Below are positions 1 through 10,565 of a stretch of 64,000 bases of DNA, one piece after another. The translations under genes and the position numbers were made by a program. Position 1 is the first letter of the stretch. Every line of letters begins with the position of its first letter. The notes under the pieces are model-generated. The model saw only the letters and a program-made list of their open reading frames with translations, made no database searches and was not told where the DNA came from. The stretch is taken from assembly GCA_036186865.1 (NCBI GenBank), contig AP025057.1, forward strand, positions 24,919,653-24,983,652. Reading direction: 5' to 3'. Source of the DNA: Eustoma russellianum. Its lineage: Eukaryota; Streptophyta; Magnoliopsida; Gentianales; Gentianaceae.

Positions 1-384
1 TGTATATGCCGTGAGACTCCAAGAAATATATATGCCATGAGTATCCATAAGATATATGTTTAGAGTGTATATCCAAGAGATATATGACGTGTGTCCATAA
101 GATATATGTCGAGATATCCAAGAAATATATACGTCGTGTGTCGAGATATCCAAGAAATATATATATACCATATCCAAGAGTTGTATGTATGCCGTGTATA
201 TCACCTGAGAATGAATACAACAATGTTTGCCATATGATTTAAGCTTTAACGCTTCATGGCTTGTTAGTACAACAGTGATAGATATAGGCGTATGCATTTT
301 GAAATCTCATAACATTTAGATCATGTAATCATGTAACATATAAATCATGCAATTGTAAATCATTCAAACCATGATTTCTCAACA
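1..384 (-). mobile_element. Copia LTR fragment, 5' (U3) end, minus orientation
   Basis: The plus strand ends here in CTCAACA, so on the minus strand the LTR begins TGTTGAG. The last 250 bases match the corresponding end of the F LTR (about 30180-30570 and 38060-38447), including the segment with the phrase cttcatggcttgttagtac. The first 200 bases are a degenerate array of a short unit containing ccaagagatatatg and cgtgtgtc. The internal region of the element is not attached: the next bases are a different LTR in the opposite orientation. No gene is present. Confidence 0.8.
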
Positions 385-533
385 TATACATGTTGTACAC
401 GCCTATACAGCTGAGATGGAGCATATGTGGAGCCTTGTTGGCATATTGATTGGTCAAGAATCAATCATACAATGTTGGTGATTTAAAGAAAGAAGCTACA
501 AAAGGTAATGTTTCAAATTTTATCTCATTTGAA

Positions 534-560
534 ACACATGCTGAAAATTTCAGCATGTGT
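534..560. repeat. Perfect palindrome with 13-bp arms
   Basis: The arms acacatgctgaaa and tttcagcatgtgt flank one central base. A second copy with 11-bp arms (acatgctgaaa / tttcagcatgt) lies at 694-717. The same motif recurs in the H LTR at 47633, 47804 and 47963, which shows it belongs to the LTR family and is not a local accident. Confidence 0.9.
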
Positions 561-693
561 AGTTATGGCTGGCCGATTTTCATGATTAATGAGCATATAA
601 TTTGTGTCTTGAAACATGTGATCAATTGGAAGAAGAATTGGAAGTAATTTGAATAAGATATAAAGTCATAAAGTGTGATATCTTGAATATCAC

Positions 694-717
694 ACATGCT
701 GAAAAATTTCAGCATGT
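694..717. repeat. Palindrome, second copy in this LTR
   Basis: Arms of 11 bp around a two-base centre, the same motif as at 534-560, about 160 bp further on. Confidence 0.9.
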
Positions 718-1138
718 TGAGACTAATACACGTCTTAGGGTCAAAACTGTTTCAACCCATTTAAATACAACATATAAAGGGTTAGTGGTTAAAATTTCAG
801 AGCAACTGGAGTTCAGTACAAATAGGAATAAATTTTTCAAAACAGTCTACCGTTTCTGGCAGATTCACGCAATCTGACCACCAACGATTTTTGAAGGGGT
901 TAAAGATTGAATTTAAATCTAAAATTTTTAGGGGACACTCATAATATCTGAGGCTAAGTTATCTCAAAATTTCAGTATTTTTGAAGACCTACAACCTAGT
1001 TTTAAAAACGTTTTAAAACTGGTCCGGAAAACAGAATCTGTTTTCAGAAGTTGAGTTTTTGGTCAAAACAATTTTAAAAGCCACACTTTCCGCACCAACT
1101 ATTCAACCCCCCTTCTAGTGGTGCCTTGCAGATCCTAC

Positions 1139-1545
1139 ATTAGCAACCGACATATACACCTTCTTGGGAACTTTCTTTCGTTCCGCATCTCCTTGAAGCA
1201 TTACCTCTTCCATCTTAGCATTCTTGACTGTCACTTGCTTCAATCGACAATCAATGTTGGCGTGATACTTGGCCAACCAGTCCATTCCTAATATAACGTC
1301 GAAGTCATACATCTGAATAGGGATCAGTGTGGCAGAGAACGTTTGTCCTGCAAACTCTAATTCACAATCCCGATACTGCTTGTACAAAACCATAATTTGA
1401 TCTCCGACCGCTTGAACACGGTACGGAGTTTCTAACCACTCAGGCAAATTAACAAGGTGCTTAGTGAATCTCTTTGCCACAAAGGAATGGCTTGCCCCGC
1501 TGTCGGAAAGCACGTTGGCAGGTATCTTATTTACTAAAACCGCAC
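1139..1545 (-). pseudogene. Gypsy aspartic protease domain, truncated
   Basis: This is the retroviral-type aspartic protease that cleaves the Gag-Pol polyprotein in the particle. The active-site motif DSGASHSF lies about 40 codons into the open frame that begins at 1555, followed by the typical hydrophobic run VILGMDWL. The frame runs to about 1115, its last codons being LTR sequence beyond the break at 1138. It is in the same frame as gag but separated from it by an 84-nt stretch with two stops (1546-1629). RT and integrase are absent, so it cannot work alone. Confidence 0.85.
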
Positions 1546-1629
1546 CTAAGACCATATTAAGTTTTACACAGGGAGTTAAACATGTAGAGACTTAATTAAA
1601 TAAGAATTTAGACTTAATTTAAATTGTAC
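1546..1629 (-). other. Intron-like GT-AG cassette between gag and protease
   Basis: On the minus strand this 84-nt stretch starts GTACAATTT after GCAG and ends GGTCTTAG before GTGCGG. It is AT-rich, holds two in-frame TAA stops, and has a CTTAAT branch-point-like motif about 15 nt before the AG. Its length is a multiple of three and removing it joins the zinc-knuckle tail to the protease in frame. A simple insertion or decayed coding sequence is the alternative; there is no transcript evidence here. Confidence 0.4.
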
Positions 1630-2704
1630 CTGCTACTACTTCAGTGGCTTCCTGTACGTCAATGTCTGTCATGAGATGCACACAAGCATTCGCTCTCGGC
1701 TTAGCCCTCGGCTGCTTAGCTGCTTCTCCCGGAGTATTTTTCTTCATCTCAGGACAATCTTTAATCATATGGCCCACCTGTCCACATCGGTAACATGCTC
1801 TAGCCAACTTTCTGCATTCTCCAACATGCCTCTTGTTGCAGTGTGGGCAAATACCCACAGCCTATTGAACTACTGGATTCTGCACTGGACGTCTCTGAAA
1901 ATTCCCAACTGGGCCCCTCTTCGGAATCTTGACACAACATCTAGGTCTGCCACTAACTCTAATCTCCTCCTTTGGCCTCTTGCCTCTATCAGACGATCCT
2001 ACACTAGCTTCTCTTGCTGCTACCTTGCGGAAGTCACTCTCGACGCGAAAACACGCATCCAACATGTCCTTGTAAGTTTTCATTCCCGCGTTCACTGTTG
2101 CCGATTGTATGCTTGGGTCCAAACCCCTCTCAAACATCGTCATCTTAAGGAAATTATCAGACATAATTGTAGGGACAAACTTACCCAAAGCGTGGAAACG
2201 GTCCGCATATTTCGACACCGTCTTCCGACCCTGCTCCAATCTGTCAAACGCTCTGATCTTGTCTAGGATTACCGTATCAGGTACATAATACTTTAGAAAA
2301 GCATAACAGAACTTTGCCCACAAAATAGGTGGAGTCATTCTCAATACCATTCCAGCCCACCATTCGCCAGCTTTGCCACATAGAAGGGGTGTGGCCACAT
2401 CTACCTTTATTTCCTCAAGCACTTGCACCAGCCGGAAAAACTTTTCCACCTCAGCCAACCAATGCTGAGCCTCCTCGGGGTCAGTACATCCCCCAAACTC
2501 TGGAACCCTCATCTTTCTCATTTCTCCATTGAAGAACCGGATATTGTGCTGCGGTGGTGGAGGAGGCGGAGACTGCTGCTGCTGAGCAAACCCCTGTGCA
2601 ATCACCGTTAGTGCGTCCATGAGGACTTGCGGTAGAACCACTTGTGGTGGCTGGGTCTCCTGTCCTTTGCAAGAGTTTCCTGTGTTATCTCTTCTTGGAG
2701 GCAT
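1630..2704 (-). pseudogene. Gypsy Gag with two zinc knuckles, one nonsense codon
   Basis: Gag forms the virus-like particle and binds the element RNA. From the ATG at 2704 the protein starts MPPRRD, then a Gln/Pro-rich stretch, then the capsid core with the RVPEFGG and AGEWWAG motifs usual for plant gypsy Gag. A TAG at 1862-1864 interrupts it. The same frame continues through CPHCNKRHVGEC and then CYRCGQVGHMIKDC, the nucleic-acid-binding knuckles, and ends TAA at 1619-1621 just inside the intron-like cassette. The single in-frame stop and otherwise clean frame suggest modest decay. Confidence 0.85.
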
Positions 2705-2984
2705 TTTCTCTGAAAGATCAATGTTCCATTAGCAACCAGTAGGTACCAGATGTTACTGAAAGCTTGAATGCGTTAGAATAGGTGAAGTATGAAATAAGAA
2801 TGTTAATACGAAAATGAGATAATAAACGCGCTCGCACACCCCCAACCCAGATCATACTTAGACTCTAGATAATCAGCACTTATGCCTAAGGATCAAAATT
2901 AAGGAAAAATCACATCTGAAATTGCTAAAAGATCATGAACCTAAGTTTTCGAGATGGATTCAAAGCCTAGGCTTTGATACCACC
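2705..2984 (-). other. Gypsy leader between primer site and gag
   Basis: About 280 nt of non-coding leader between the LTR and the gag ATG. No ORF or other feature is seen apart from the primer binding site at its right end. Confidence 0.7.
2970..2982 (-). promoter_or_regulatory. Primer binding site, gypsy
   Basis: The minus strand reads TGGTATCAAAGCC two bases inside the LTR. This matches the 3' end of initiator tRNA-Met with one difference (consensus TGGTATCAGAGCC) and fixes the LTR boundary and element orientation. Confidence 0.85.
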
Positions 2985-3768
2985 TATAGCACCCCGGCCC
3001 AATACTAGACATCGGTACCAGTGCACCCGCCATAGTCTACTACGAGAACTATGAAGCATCAAAGCAGATCAAGCACACGTCATCCACCTACTTCATTACC
3101 CCCGACTCTTTCTCCTACCTCTATTGAAACAGAATGGTTTCATGATCTTTCATCGATTGGTTATTCCAAAAGAAATATAGCGGAAATAAAATGTGTTCGA
3201 TGAACTGCCTAACATATCCTCCAATATAACATAATAAACATCAAGTCTTTCAACTTAAAAGAGAATGAACAGAAATCTATCCACTTCAATGACCATCATC
3301 CCAATGTGCCCACTCGCAGCCGTCTTATACAAAGATCATTCCGTACTCCGGCTCACCTGAAAAGAAGATGGAGAACCTATTCTTAGCGAAACATTGACAG
3401 CAAGTAACCCATCTATACACCTTACAGGATCAAACACAACGAGTCACCAATATACAAATCATTGCCCAAAATAAAGTGCTCGGGTTAGCAAATAACATCT
3501 TTATAACAAATCATCAAAACCAAATAAATCACATAAATGATATGCGAATACGAAACAAACTTTTATCTGGCAAGACAAACTACATAAACAAATCATTGCG
3601 AATGTCAACTCTTGCATGTGAAGTCTTATGCTTCGTGACACATGATGCATGTACTCCTTTAAAACCACACACAACATCCATGCATATGTCTTCTTTCGTA
3701 AACATGTCATGCGTGTCATTTCACAAAAATTTTTCACAATTCTTCTTGTCATATTATTCACGTAGCAG

Positions 3769-3970
3769 AACTTTATACTATGTGGTTGATCAATCCACAG
3801 CAAACAGAACTTTATACCCCATGCTGAAAAGTCCATGGCCCCATAACATAACTTTATACCCCATGCTGATAGGTCCATGGCCCCATAACATAACTTTATA
3901 CCATGCTGTTGATTCACAGGTCACGCTTTTATACCCTGCTACCGCAGGCGTGACTTTTATACCCTGCGAT
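3769..3970. repeat. 42-bp tandem repeat in gypsy LTR
   Basis: The phrase actttatacc recurs at steps of 42 bp (near 3769, 3811, 3853 and 3895), with ccatgctga and ccatggcccc shared by the central units. Degenerate copies continue to about 3970. Confidence 0.85.
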
Positions 3971-4329
3971 CAACCAGCAGCCATAGCTTGTCTTTCGAAA
4001 ACTTTTATCCTCTTTTGCAAACACTTGTTCTTTCGCAAAACAAATCTCATGTCGAAATGCAAAGTGTTCATGTCATGATGCAAAATGCTCATGTTACGTC
4101 ATATCAAACATGTAAACACACACACACACGCTTTGCATATCAGGTACAAGATCCTGAACCCCAAACACACCACGCTCGTACCCTTTCAAGTCATTTCGTA
4201 TTAAAAATACACGTCGGATCCATTCTTAACCTTACTCATTCACACTTAACATTTACGACTTAAGTACACCTCAATACCCTTGTAGTTTATGAGCAAAGGA
4301 AGAGAATAAAGGTATCTGACACTCATGGA

Positions 4330-4690
4330 GCACTTAATGTGTCGAAAGGGACTTCCAGTACACTTGGAACACCTTCATGAGGCGCCTAATGTGACATAAA
4401 TCGCCTATTCTGGCCGTTTGAAGTGTTCTGGAATGTGCTGGTGTACATTGAACACCTACATGAAGTGCTTCAAGTGACATCAAACAGCTTCTGGAGGTGT
4501 TTGAAATATTCTGGAATGTGCTGTGACACATCGAATGCCTACATGAAGCGCTTCAAGTGACATCGAACACCTTCTGAGGTGTTCGAAGTATTCCGGAATT
4601 TGCTGTGACACATTGAACGCCTACTTTAGGCGCCTAATGTGACATTGAGCGCCTAAAGTAGGTGTTCGAAGTGTACTGACGACTTCCAAA
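4330..4690. repeat. 83-bp tandem repeat in gypsy LTR
   Basis: Units begin near 4373, 4456, 4539 and 4621 (steps of 82-83 bp) with the shared core of the type ctacatgaagcgcttcaagtgac and a second shared block attctggaatgtgctg. Units differ by several substitutions, so the array is not very recent. Confidence 0.85.
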
Positions 4691-5639
4691 ACTGAAAACT
4701 TCTGCAACAACTTCCCTCCTTCACTCCTTTCATCTTAACACCTAAAATTCAACCTTATTACTTGAATCCGTCATGCATAAGACACCACTAACATCGATTG
4801 ATCCTTATGAATATCAAATCATGCCCACTCTAAGCCTTCCATCATTCACATGTTCCAATATATCCTTAAACCTTTCAACATAACAAATCTCCAATATCCC
4901 ATCATTCAACCCTTCAAATATTCTACAGATCCACTCATATCATCTAAGGTACAGTTAACAAACACAAGAACGTATAACAAGACAATAAACACATCACGGA
5001 TGACACTTTTATGTGCATGTTTGACAACAACAAAGCACCACACAACTATTCTAAGAAATTGGCCCAAAGAACATGACTTTACCCAATCATCACAACGAAA
5101 TACATAAAAGTAGAGCATCAAACATAATCACATCAAAATTACCAATGTTTGATCCAATTTTCTCTTTATAAGAACATAGGGCCTGTTGAATCAAAATTTG
5201 CATAAAGCGTATAGAAAGATTACTTGCCTTTGTTTCTAGTTAGTCTTACGAGTGTACTGCAGGATTTCAGGAAAGATTGAACCTAGATCGGTTGCTCTTT
5301 CTTCCTTTTCTTCTTCTCTTCTTCTCTTTCTCTTTTATCTTCCTTTTCTCTCTCTTTCTCCACCCGATTTCTCCCTCCTTCACTACTTGTAACCGACCCT
5401 CTAGTGGTTTAATGGTCTAAGGGGAAGTTATGCTCTCTTTATTTAACTTCCCTTGTATTTAATTATGGAGGGCAGTTTTGGTATTTTGGCTAACTTCTTA
5501 ATTCAAACTTTTTAATTATTTTTATCACCTACAATTCATTCAACTAATCCTCATAAACATATGCAATTAATATAATTGCATTTTAGGTTGCTTGCTAATT
5601 ATTTAATATTGGACCCGAAAATTACGGGATATGACAACA

Positions 5640-7435
5640 TGTAAGAATGTAAAGAAATAGCAATTTATAGCATATAAAAATCATGCATTTCAAGTGCCTT
5701 CCTAAGGATTATTGATTCAACCCTTTGCAAATGTACCTTTTGGTACCCAAACTTAGGTGACCTTTCTCGGTCTTCCAAAAGGTAAGAAAAGAGATGAAGA
5801 AGCAATATAACAGATGTTCGGTGCAAATCCGTTTGGCCTTTGGCCAAGAATGCCATCATGCACATGGTACGATTTTCGTTTTTGATATGCCTTTGTGTTA
5901 GTGCGCAATGTGCATGATCTAGATGCATTTCTGTTATATGAATGTCGTGTATGCATCAATGGTTTCCTTTCATATTTATATGCACATAGTTATACCTTGC
6001 ACGTGATGAAAAAACAAGAGTGCGATGAGACATAATGCATGGTGTACTAGAAGTCTCTTTAGGTTGTACACTTGTCTTGAACACATCCGGTTTCTTACAT
6101 GAGGATAAAATAAAATTTTTTGACTTATTTTGTGTTTCATTTTCCTCAACATATCCTAATTCGGTTTTGTCACTTGCATTCTTTTGTGAGGAAATGAGAT
6201 GATCTAGAATGTTCATACTCGAATCGAATTGTTTTACGGTCTTTTTTAAATCTGCGTTTCTTGATTTCAAGTATGAAATCTCGACTTTCATCTCAATGTT
6301 CTCGGATTTTAAGGAGGAAATCTCAGATTTTAATGAATTTATCATGCAAGACGACTCTTCTTTTGAATCGTTTAATTGAGACATAAGATTCGTGTTAGAA
6401 GATTCTAACAATTTATTGTCTTCAATTAAACATTCCTTTTCTTTTGCAAGAGCCTTAGAAAACTAATGAAACTCAAGATATTGACTAAACAAATCACCAT
6501 AAGAGGGTTCGGAGTCAGAATCAGAATCAGAAGATACCTCGTTTGATGCTTTGGATGCAAAGCATACTTGTGCCGTCTGTTCTTCGGTATCATCAGTCTC
6601 AGAGTCAGATGAGTTACTCCAAGTGGAGGCTTTGAGAGCTCTTCTTGAATTCCTTTGTCTAGGTTCTGAGACGGGTCTATTTTTGTCCCAATCCTTGTCA
6701 CGGTTTTTTATTTAGTTTCCCACATTCATAGCACTTTACGTCCTCATTATTTTGATTTCTATGATTCTTAGATGAAGTAGGCTTAGGTTTGTTCTTAATC
6801 GATTTTCTCATGATCTTTCTTAATCTTTTAGCCAAGGTGAATAGATCTCCATCATCGGAATCTGTGTCACCATTCGGATGGGAGACTCCTTAGCACCTTT
6901 TGTACCTTTTCCTGTGTGGAAAACGCTTTTCCAAGAGACTCAAGAGAATTGTAGATGTTAGTCAAGTGTAAGTCCATATCAACAATAGATTCATTTGGTA
7001 ATAACTTGAAAGAATCAAGAGTGGACATAAGCATATTTCTTTTAGACTCTTTAACTTGACTAGTCCCTTCGTGTTTCATTTCAAGAATTCTCCACATCTC
7101 TTAGGCACTCGAGCAATTATACACATAACTCGATTCACTTTTACTCAACTTGTTTTTAAAACAAGTTGATGGCTCTAGCATTCATACTTAATTTCTTTTG
7201 TCATCACTAGTATATTCTTGTTTCAGTTTTACGATCTCTAGTGCGACACCATCAACAGCAGATAACATAAAGGAATAAAAGGACCATCTTCTATAATTGA
7301 CCACAAGTCTATATCAATGGCCATAAGAAAAAGTTTCATTCTAAGTTTCCATTGTATGAAAGACTCACTTTCAAAAAGAGGAGGCCTTTGACTCGACATA
7401 CCTTCTTGTTCGGTCTTGTGACTAGTGGTTGCCAT
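5640..7435 (-). pseudogene. Copia C Gag, frameshifted
   Basis: The protein begins at the ATG at 7435 (MATTSHKTEQEGMSS), homologous to the intact F Gag. The N-terminal capsid-like part is in pieces at 7238-7435 and 6867-7097. The zinc knuckle near 6740 keeps only its first CYEC pair before the frame is lost. An acidic stretch (6426-6701 region) and a Lys/Glu/Ser-rich coiled-coil tail (5956-6411, ending past SSQK) follow. The last recognisable part is the RPRKV-type motif just before the gag-pol junction, and codons after it hold stops at positions comparable to those in F. Confidence 0.85.
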
Positions 7436-7477
7436 CTCACAAAGATCGTTGGATCCTCTTGTCGTGAGTGTGCCTGC

Positions 7478-7489
7478 ACTCTGATACCA
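7478..7489 (-). promoter_or_regulatory. Primer binding site, copia C
   Basis: Minus strand TGGTATCAGAGT, two bases inside the LTR; matches the initiator tRNA-Met 3' end with a final mismatch. Confidence 0.8.
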
Positions 7490-7491
7490 CT

Positions 7492-9907
7492 TGTAGGACC
7501 TGTATAGCACCACTAAAAGGGGGGTTGAATAGTGGGTGCGGAATATTTGGTTTTTAAAAACTTTTGAACCAAAAACCTCACTTCTGAAAACAGTTTATGT
7601 TTTAAGATCCTTATTTGAAATACTTAAAAAACCTAGTTACAGACCTCCAAAAATTATAAAATTCGGTTATAATCTACTTTCAGATGTTCTGAGTTTCTCA
7701 TAAAAAGTTCAAATCAAAATTCCCTCCGAACCCCTTGAAAATACGTTTTGGTCAGATTGCGCAAATCTGCCAGAAACAGTACTCCAACTTAAAAATTTAT
7801 TCCGAAAAATTGGTGACTCCAAATGGTCTGAAAATTTAATTACAAGACCATAAAGATATATATTTTAATAAGTTGAAACAGGTTTTGAAAATTCCTTTTG
7901 GAAGTATGTCAATCACGTTGATGATGTCAAGCTTTGTAACTCTGAAAATCAGATTGCACTAGTCTCATAACTATTCAAGTTTAACTAACTTGTACTTATC
8001 CAAATGAGTTGAAACTTTCACCAAATGAAAACTAGGAGGTGTGGCTATGTTTATGCAAAATTTTATGATTTTTTAAATTCGTTTGCTATTTTTACTATTG
8101 CAATGAAATTGATGCAGAATGCTGAAAACTGAAAGTAAAGTGCAGTAAAGTAAAGACACCAAGGATTTTATACTGGTCCGGTTAAATCAACCTACTCCAG
8201 TCTTCAAGGACACCTTCTTCGGTTATCACTAAACACAATAAACACCTTACCACAAGGGTGACTGGAGTTACACACTAACTCCACCCTTTTACAAACAATA
8301 TAATCGAGCAAACGAATCACGGACACCACCACCGATTGAATGAAGGTTTGATCACACCTTGATCAGCCTTTTACAACAATGAATGAGTGTAGGTGGTATA
8401 TTAAAAGCCTATAAAATATTTAGAATATATGAACAATAGACTTCAAAGAGGAAGAAGAAGAAAGAAGGGGAGAAGAAAGTAGTAGAGCTTCTTGCACTTG
8501 AGAGAATATGAGTTGTAGTCTTAGCCTTGTTTGAACTATTCTCTTTCTTTTATTCATGCTTGGCTGCCCCCTAGGGCTTCTTCCTTCATTGAGAATTCTC
8601 TTTAATGTCCTTGGAAGATTGTCTTGTGTAGAGATGACACTATCTTGCTTACTTGGCACACTATGATTGGAAGGTTGAATTGACCTTGCTTACTTGTCAG
8701 TTGATGACTGGTCCAACGTGGCATCCTTTAATGAGCTGTAAAATCTTCAATCATTTAAAGTTTTGGATGCAAATAAAGAAGCATTAAGTCACCAAAATCG
8801 CCTACTATGGCATGTGCTGAAAATTTTTCAGCATGTGTTGTACTTTTGAATTCCTTCCATATTTAGTGCCCTCCTTTATGTCACTAATTTATTTGGCATA
8901 TTCTCCACCAATTGAGATGTAAAATAAGCTCCACCTTGGCTCCAAAATGATGTAGTAGGCGTGTGTATGGAGCTACACATGTGCTGAAATTTCACTTCGG
9001 TAAGCTTTGTCAAATAAAGCACAATATTTACACATATATGGTAAATTACAATCAGCCATAATTTAAATTTTATAGAACACTTTAGCATGTATTGAATGTG
9101 TAAAAGTGTCTAGATACATGTTACATCTCATGCCAAAAAACGTTCCATGTGTTGTGCTTGTAGACAACCGAATTTTCGACTTTCGTCGATTACGCGATTT
9201 TTCTCCGATTAAATTCAAACTTCTTGCACATGTCATATATGTTATGTCACACATAATAATCATAAAATAAAGTAACGTTTCGTTATAATTTTGTCATCAC
9301 CATGACTTGTATCATATGATGTAAGACCTGAATATACTTATAAATATGAAGTGTATATAGTGGTGTGACATCAACGTACGTTTGTAAAATATGTAACGTG
9401 TTGGTAGTACGGAGGAATATATGTGTATTGTGCCTTTTTAATAAAAATATGAATATATGTATAAGATATATATTATGGCGTGTGAAGAAGATAGGAAGGA
9501 GACCTTCCATTTCCAATTGTTGCCATAAAGCTTTGTCCAAATATATCTCCATTTAATGAACTAGTTAGTTCATTAACTTAAGCACTTCTTTTGATGAAAT
9601 AATTTAGTTCATTTATTGTGGCACCTGAAAATAGTACGACAACAATTCAAACCACTAACACAAGGATGTTTTAGTCCTTTGCTCTAACCAGCTGAGCTAC
9701 CTGAAACACTTTCCTAAAGTATGTAATGCTTGCCATATGATGTAACTTTAATGCTTCATGGCTTGTTAGTACGGAAACAATATGTATAAGCATACGAAGC
9801 ATGTATATCATATAAACATGTCAAGGAATAATTTATTTGTGCATTTCGTAAACTCGTACAATTTAAATCATGCATTTGTAAATCATTCAAATACTTTTTT
9901 CTCAACA
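7492..9907 (-). mobile_element. Copia C LTR, about 2.4 kb
   Basis: Bounded by tgtaggacc at the left and ctcaaca at the right on the plus strand, so TGTTGAG to GGTCCTACA on the minus strand. It aligns by eye with the other copia LTRs in the window: the block tagaaggggggttgaatagtg at its U5 end, the phrase ctactccagtcttcaagg, and the U3 blocks ggcacctgaaaatagta and aatgcttcatggcttgttag. It carries an extra insertion with a tRNA relic. Short ORFs inside it are not genes. Confidence 0.85.
9643..9707 (-). pseudogene. tRNA-Phe relic, plant mitochondrial type
   Basis: On the minus strand the segment starts GTTTCAGGTAGCTCAGCTGG, continues GTTAGAGCAAAGGACT, then AAAACATCCTTGTGTTAG, and ends at the T-loop GGTTTGAATT. 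From memory of the family, this is the plant mitochondrial trnF(GAA) gene with changes including C to T (GTGTCAG to GTGTTAG, GGTTCGAAT to GGTTTGAAT), a disturbed anticodon loop and a missing 3' acceptor. It cannot fold into a full tRNA. The equivalent point in the H LTR (near 49080) lacks it, so it is an insertion of roughly 80 bp in this copy. Confidence 0.7.
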
Positions 9908-10113
9908 TGTACTGGTGACATTTCAGATGTATTCGGATTTAGTTTTCTGTATGATGCATGTCGATTACGCATTGTATATTTATGATGTTTTTGTGATTTT
10001 GATACATTTTTATATCGACGTGCATATGAATGTTGTCGACGCGATTGTACTTCTCGTAGCATAGTATGACAGGTGCACCGTGCCTAGACCCTAGTCCCAG
10101 ACGGGGCGCTACA
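9908..10113 (+). mobile_element. Gypsy I LTR, 3' end
   Basis: Begins abruptly at the copia C boundary and ends GACGGGGCGCTACA next to a primer site. The same 200 bp, at roughly 85% identity by eye, end the LTR at 42335-43395, so both belong to one family. Confidence 0.8.
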
Positions 10114-10454
10114 GGTGGTATCAGAGCCAAGGCTCCAGATCCACAGCGGACAACATAAAGTAAGCAACGACGTGTATTAGGCTATGATCGTAGAATCTAA
10201 GTTTATAATTGTAGAACCTAAGCAATGATCGTTGAGTCTAAGTGTATGATTTTAGACTGAGTGTGATAGCCATAGCATATATCCCTTAGAATGGATTAAT
10301 GAAATTAGCTGGAATAATTATGCACAACACACTAAAATCTGAAATTTTAATTTTGTTTATATATTAACTAACTACGTCAACATAACTGTTTGGAATAGGA
10401 TTGCATCGCGACCCGATAGATGCACTCCACCACCTCCTTCACAAGGGTTACCAC
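10114..10454 (+). other. Gypsy I primer site, leader and possible gag start
   Basis: TGGTATCAGAGCC at 10116-10128 is a perfect initiator tRNA-Met primer site. The rest is non-coding leader to about 10400, then a short Pro-rich coding-like end (near 10395-10454) that may be the Gag N-terminus. It is cut by copia E at 10455 and appears to resume at 42280 with another Pro/Thr/Ser-rich stretch. Confidence 0.6.
10116..10128 (+). promoter_or_regulatory. Primer binding site, gypsy I
   Basis: TGGTATCAGAGCC, complementary to the 3' end of initiator tRNA-Met, two bases after the LTR end. Confidence 0.9.
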
Positions 10455-10565
10455 TGTTGAGAAATATGTTTGGATAGTTTTCAAAGTCATGATTTTAAGT
10501 GTTGAATACTTAAATAATGTCACACATGGTGTTAATGATAAAAAGTTGAATAAGCGAAGAAAAAT

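Larger units (their letters stand above)
385..1138 (+). mobile_element. Copia LTR fragment, 3' (U5) part, plus orientation
   Basis: This stretch is the reverse complement of the LTR of copia H: for example the segment around 410-520 (cagctgagatggagcata and onward) matches 48000-48120, and the end, where the strand reads gatcctaca, matches 46235. It ends in TACA at 1138, directly against the protease end of the gypsy element. It contains two of the CATGCTGAAA palindromes. The two short open frames at 450-647 and 683-877 lie wholly inside LTR sequence and are not considered genes. Confidence 0.8.
1139..5639 (-). mobile_element. Ty3/gypsy element, 5' half (LTR, gag, protease)
   Basis: Reading on the minus strand the order is LTR (5639 to 2985), primer binding site, leader, gag with CCHC knuckles, and the start of protease, cut off at 1138 by a copia LTR. 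RT, RNase H, integrase and the 3' LTR are missing. The gag and DSGASHSF protease are typical of plant Ty3/gypsy elements with large LTRs (Tekay/Del-like); the lineage is an inference. The right end interrupts the gag of copia C at 5640, so this element inserted into that copia. The TSD cannot be checked because the other end is gone. Confidence 0.85.
2985..5639 (-). mobile_element. Gypsy 5' LTR, about 2.65 kb
   Basis: On the minus strand it begins TGTTGTCATATCCC (right end) and ends GGGGTGCTATA next to the primer site. The same terminal pattern, GGGGCGCTACA, ends other gypsy LTRs in the window at 10113 and 63610. It includes a 42-bp and an 83-bp tandem array and a pyrimidine-rich block at 5290-5370. 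The open frames inside (for example 3476-4078) read through repeats and show no protein domain. Confidence 0.8.
5640..9907 (-). mobile_element. Copia element C, 5' half (LTR and decayed gag)
   Basis: Minus-strand SIRE/Maximus-type copia: LTR at right (9907 to 7492), primer site, about 56 nt of leader, then gag reading leftward until a gypsy element interrupts it at 5640. All of pol and the 3' LTR are missing. Its right end (TGTTGAG on the minus strand) abuts a gypsy LTR piece at 9908, so C probably landed in that LTR. Gag holds several frameshifts, consistent with an old copy. Confidence 0.85.

Noticed and set aside
1676..2266. 196-codon plus-strand ORF
   Set aside because: It is the antisense of the gypsy gag frame.
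3476..4078. 200-codon ORF as a possible gene
   Set aside because: It reads through the 42-bp tandem repeats of the gypsy LTR and resembles no protein.
3769..4690. Regularly spaced repeats as a CRISPR array
   Set aside because: Units are contiguous tandem repeats without unique spacers, in a eukaryotic retrotransposon LTR.
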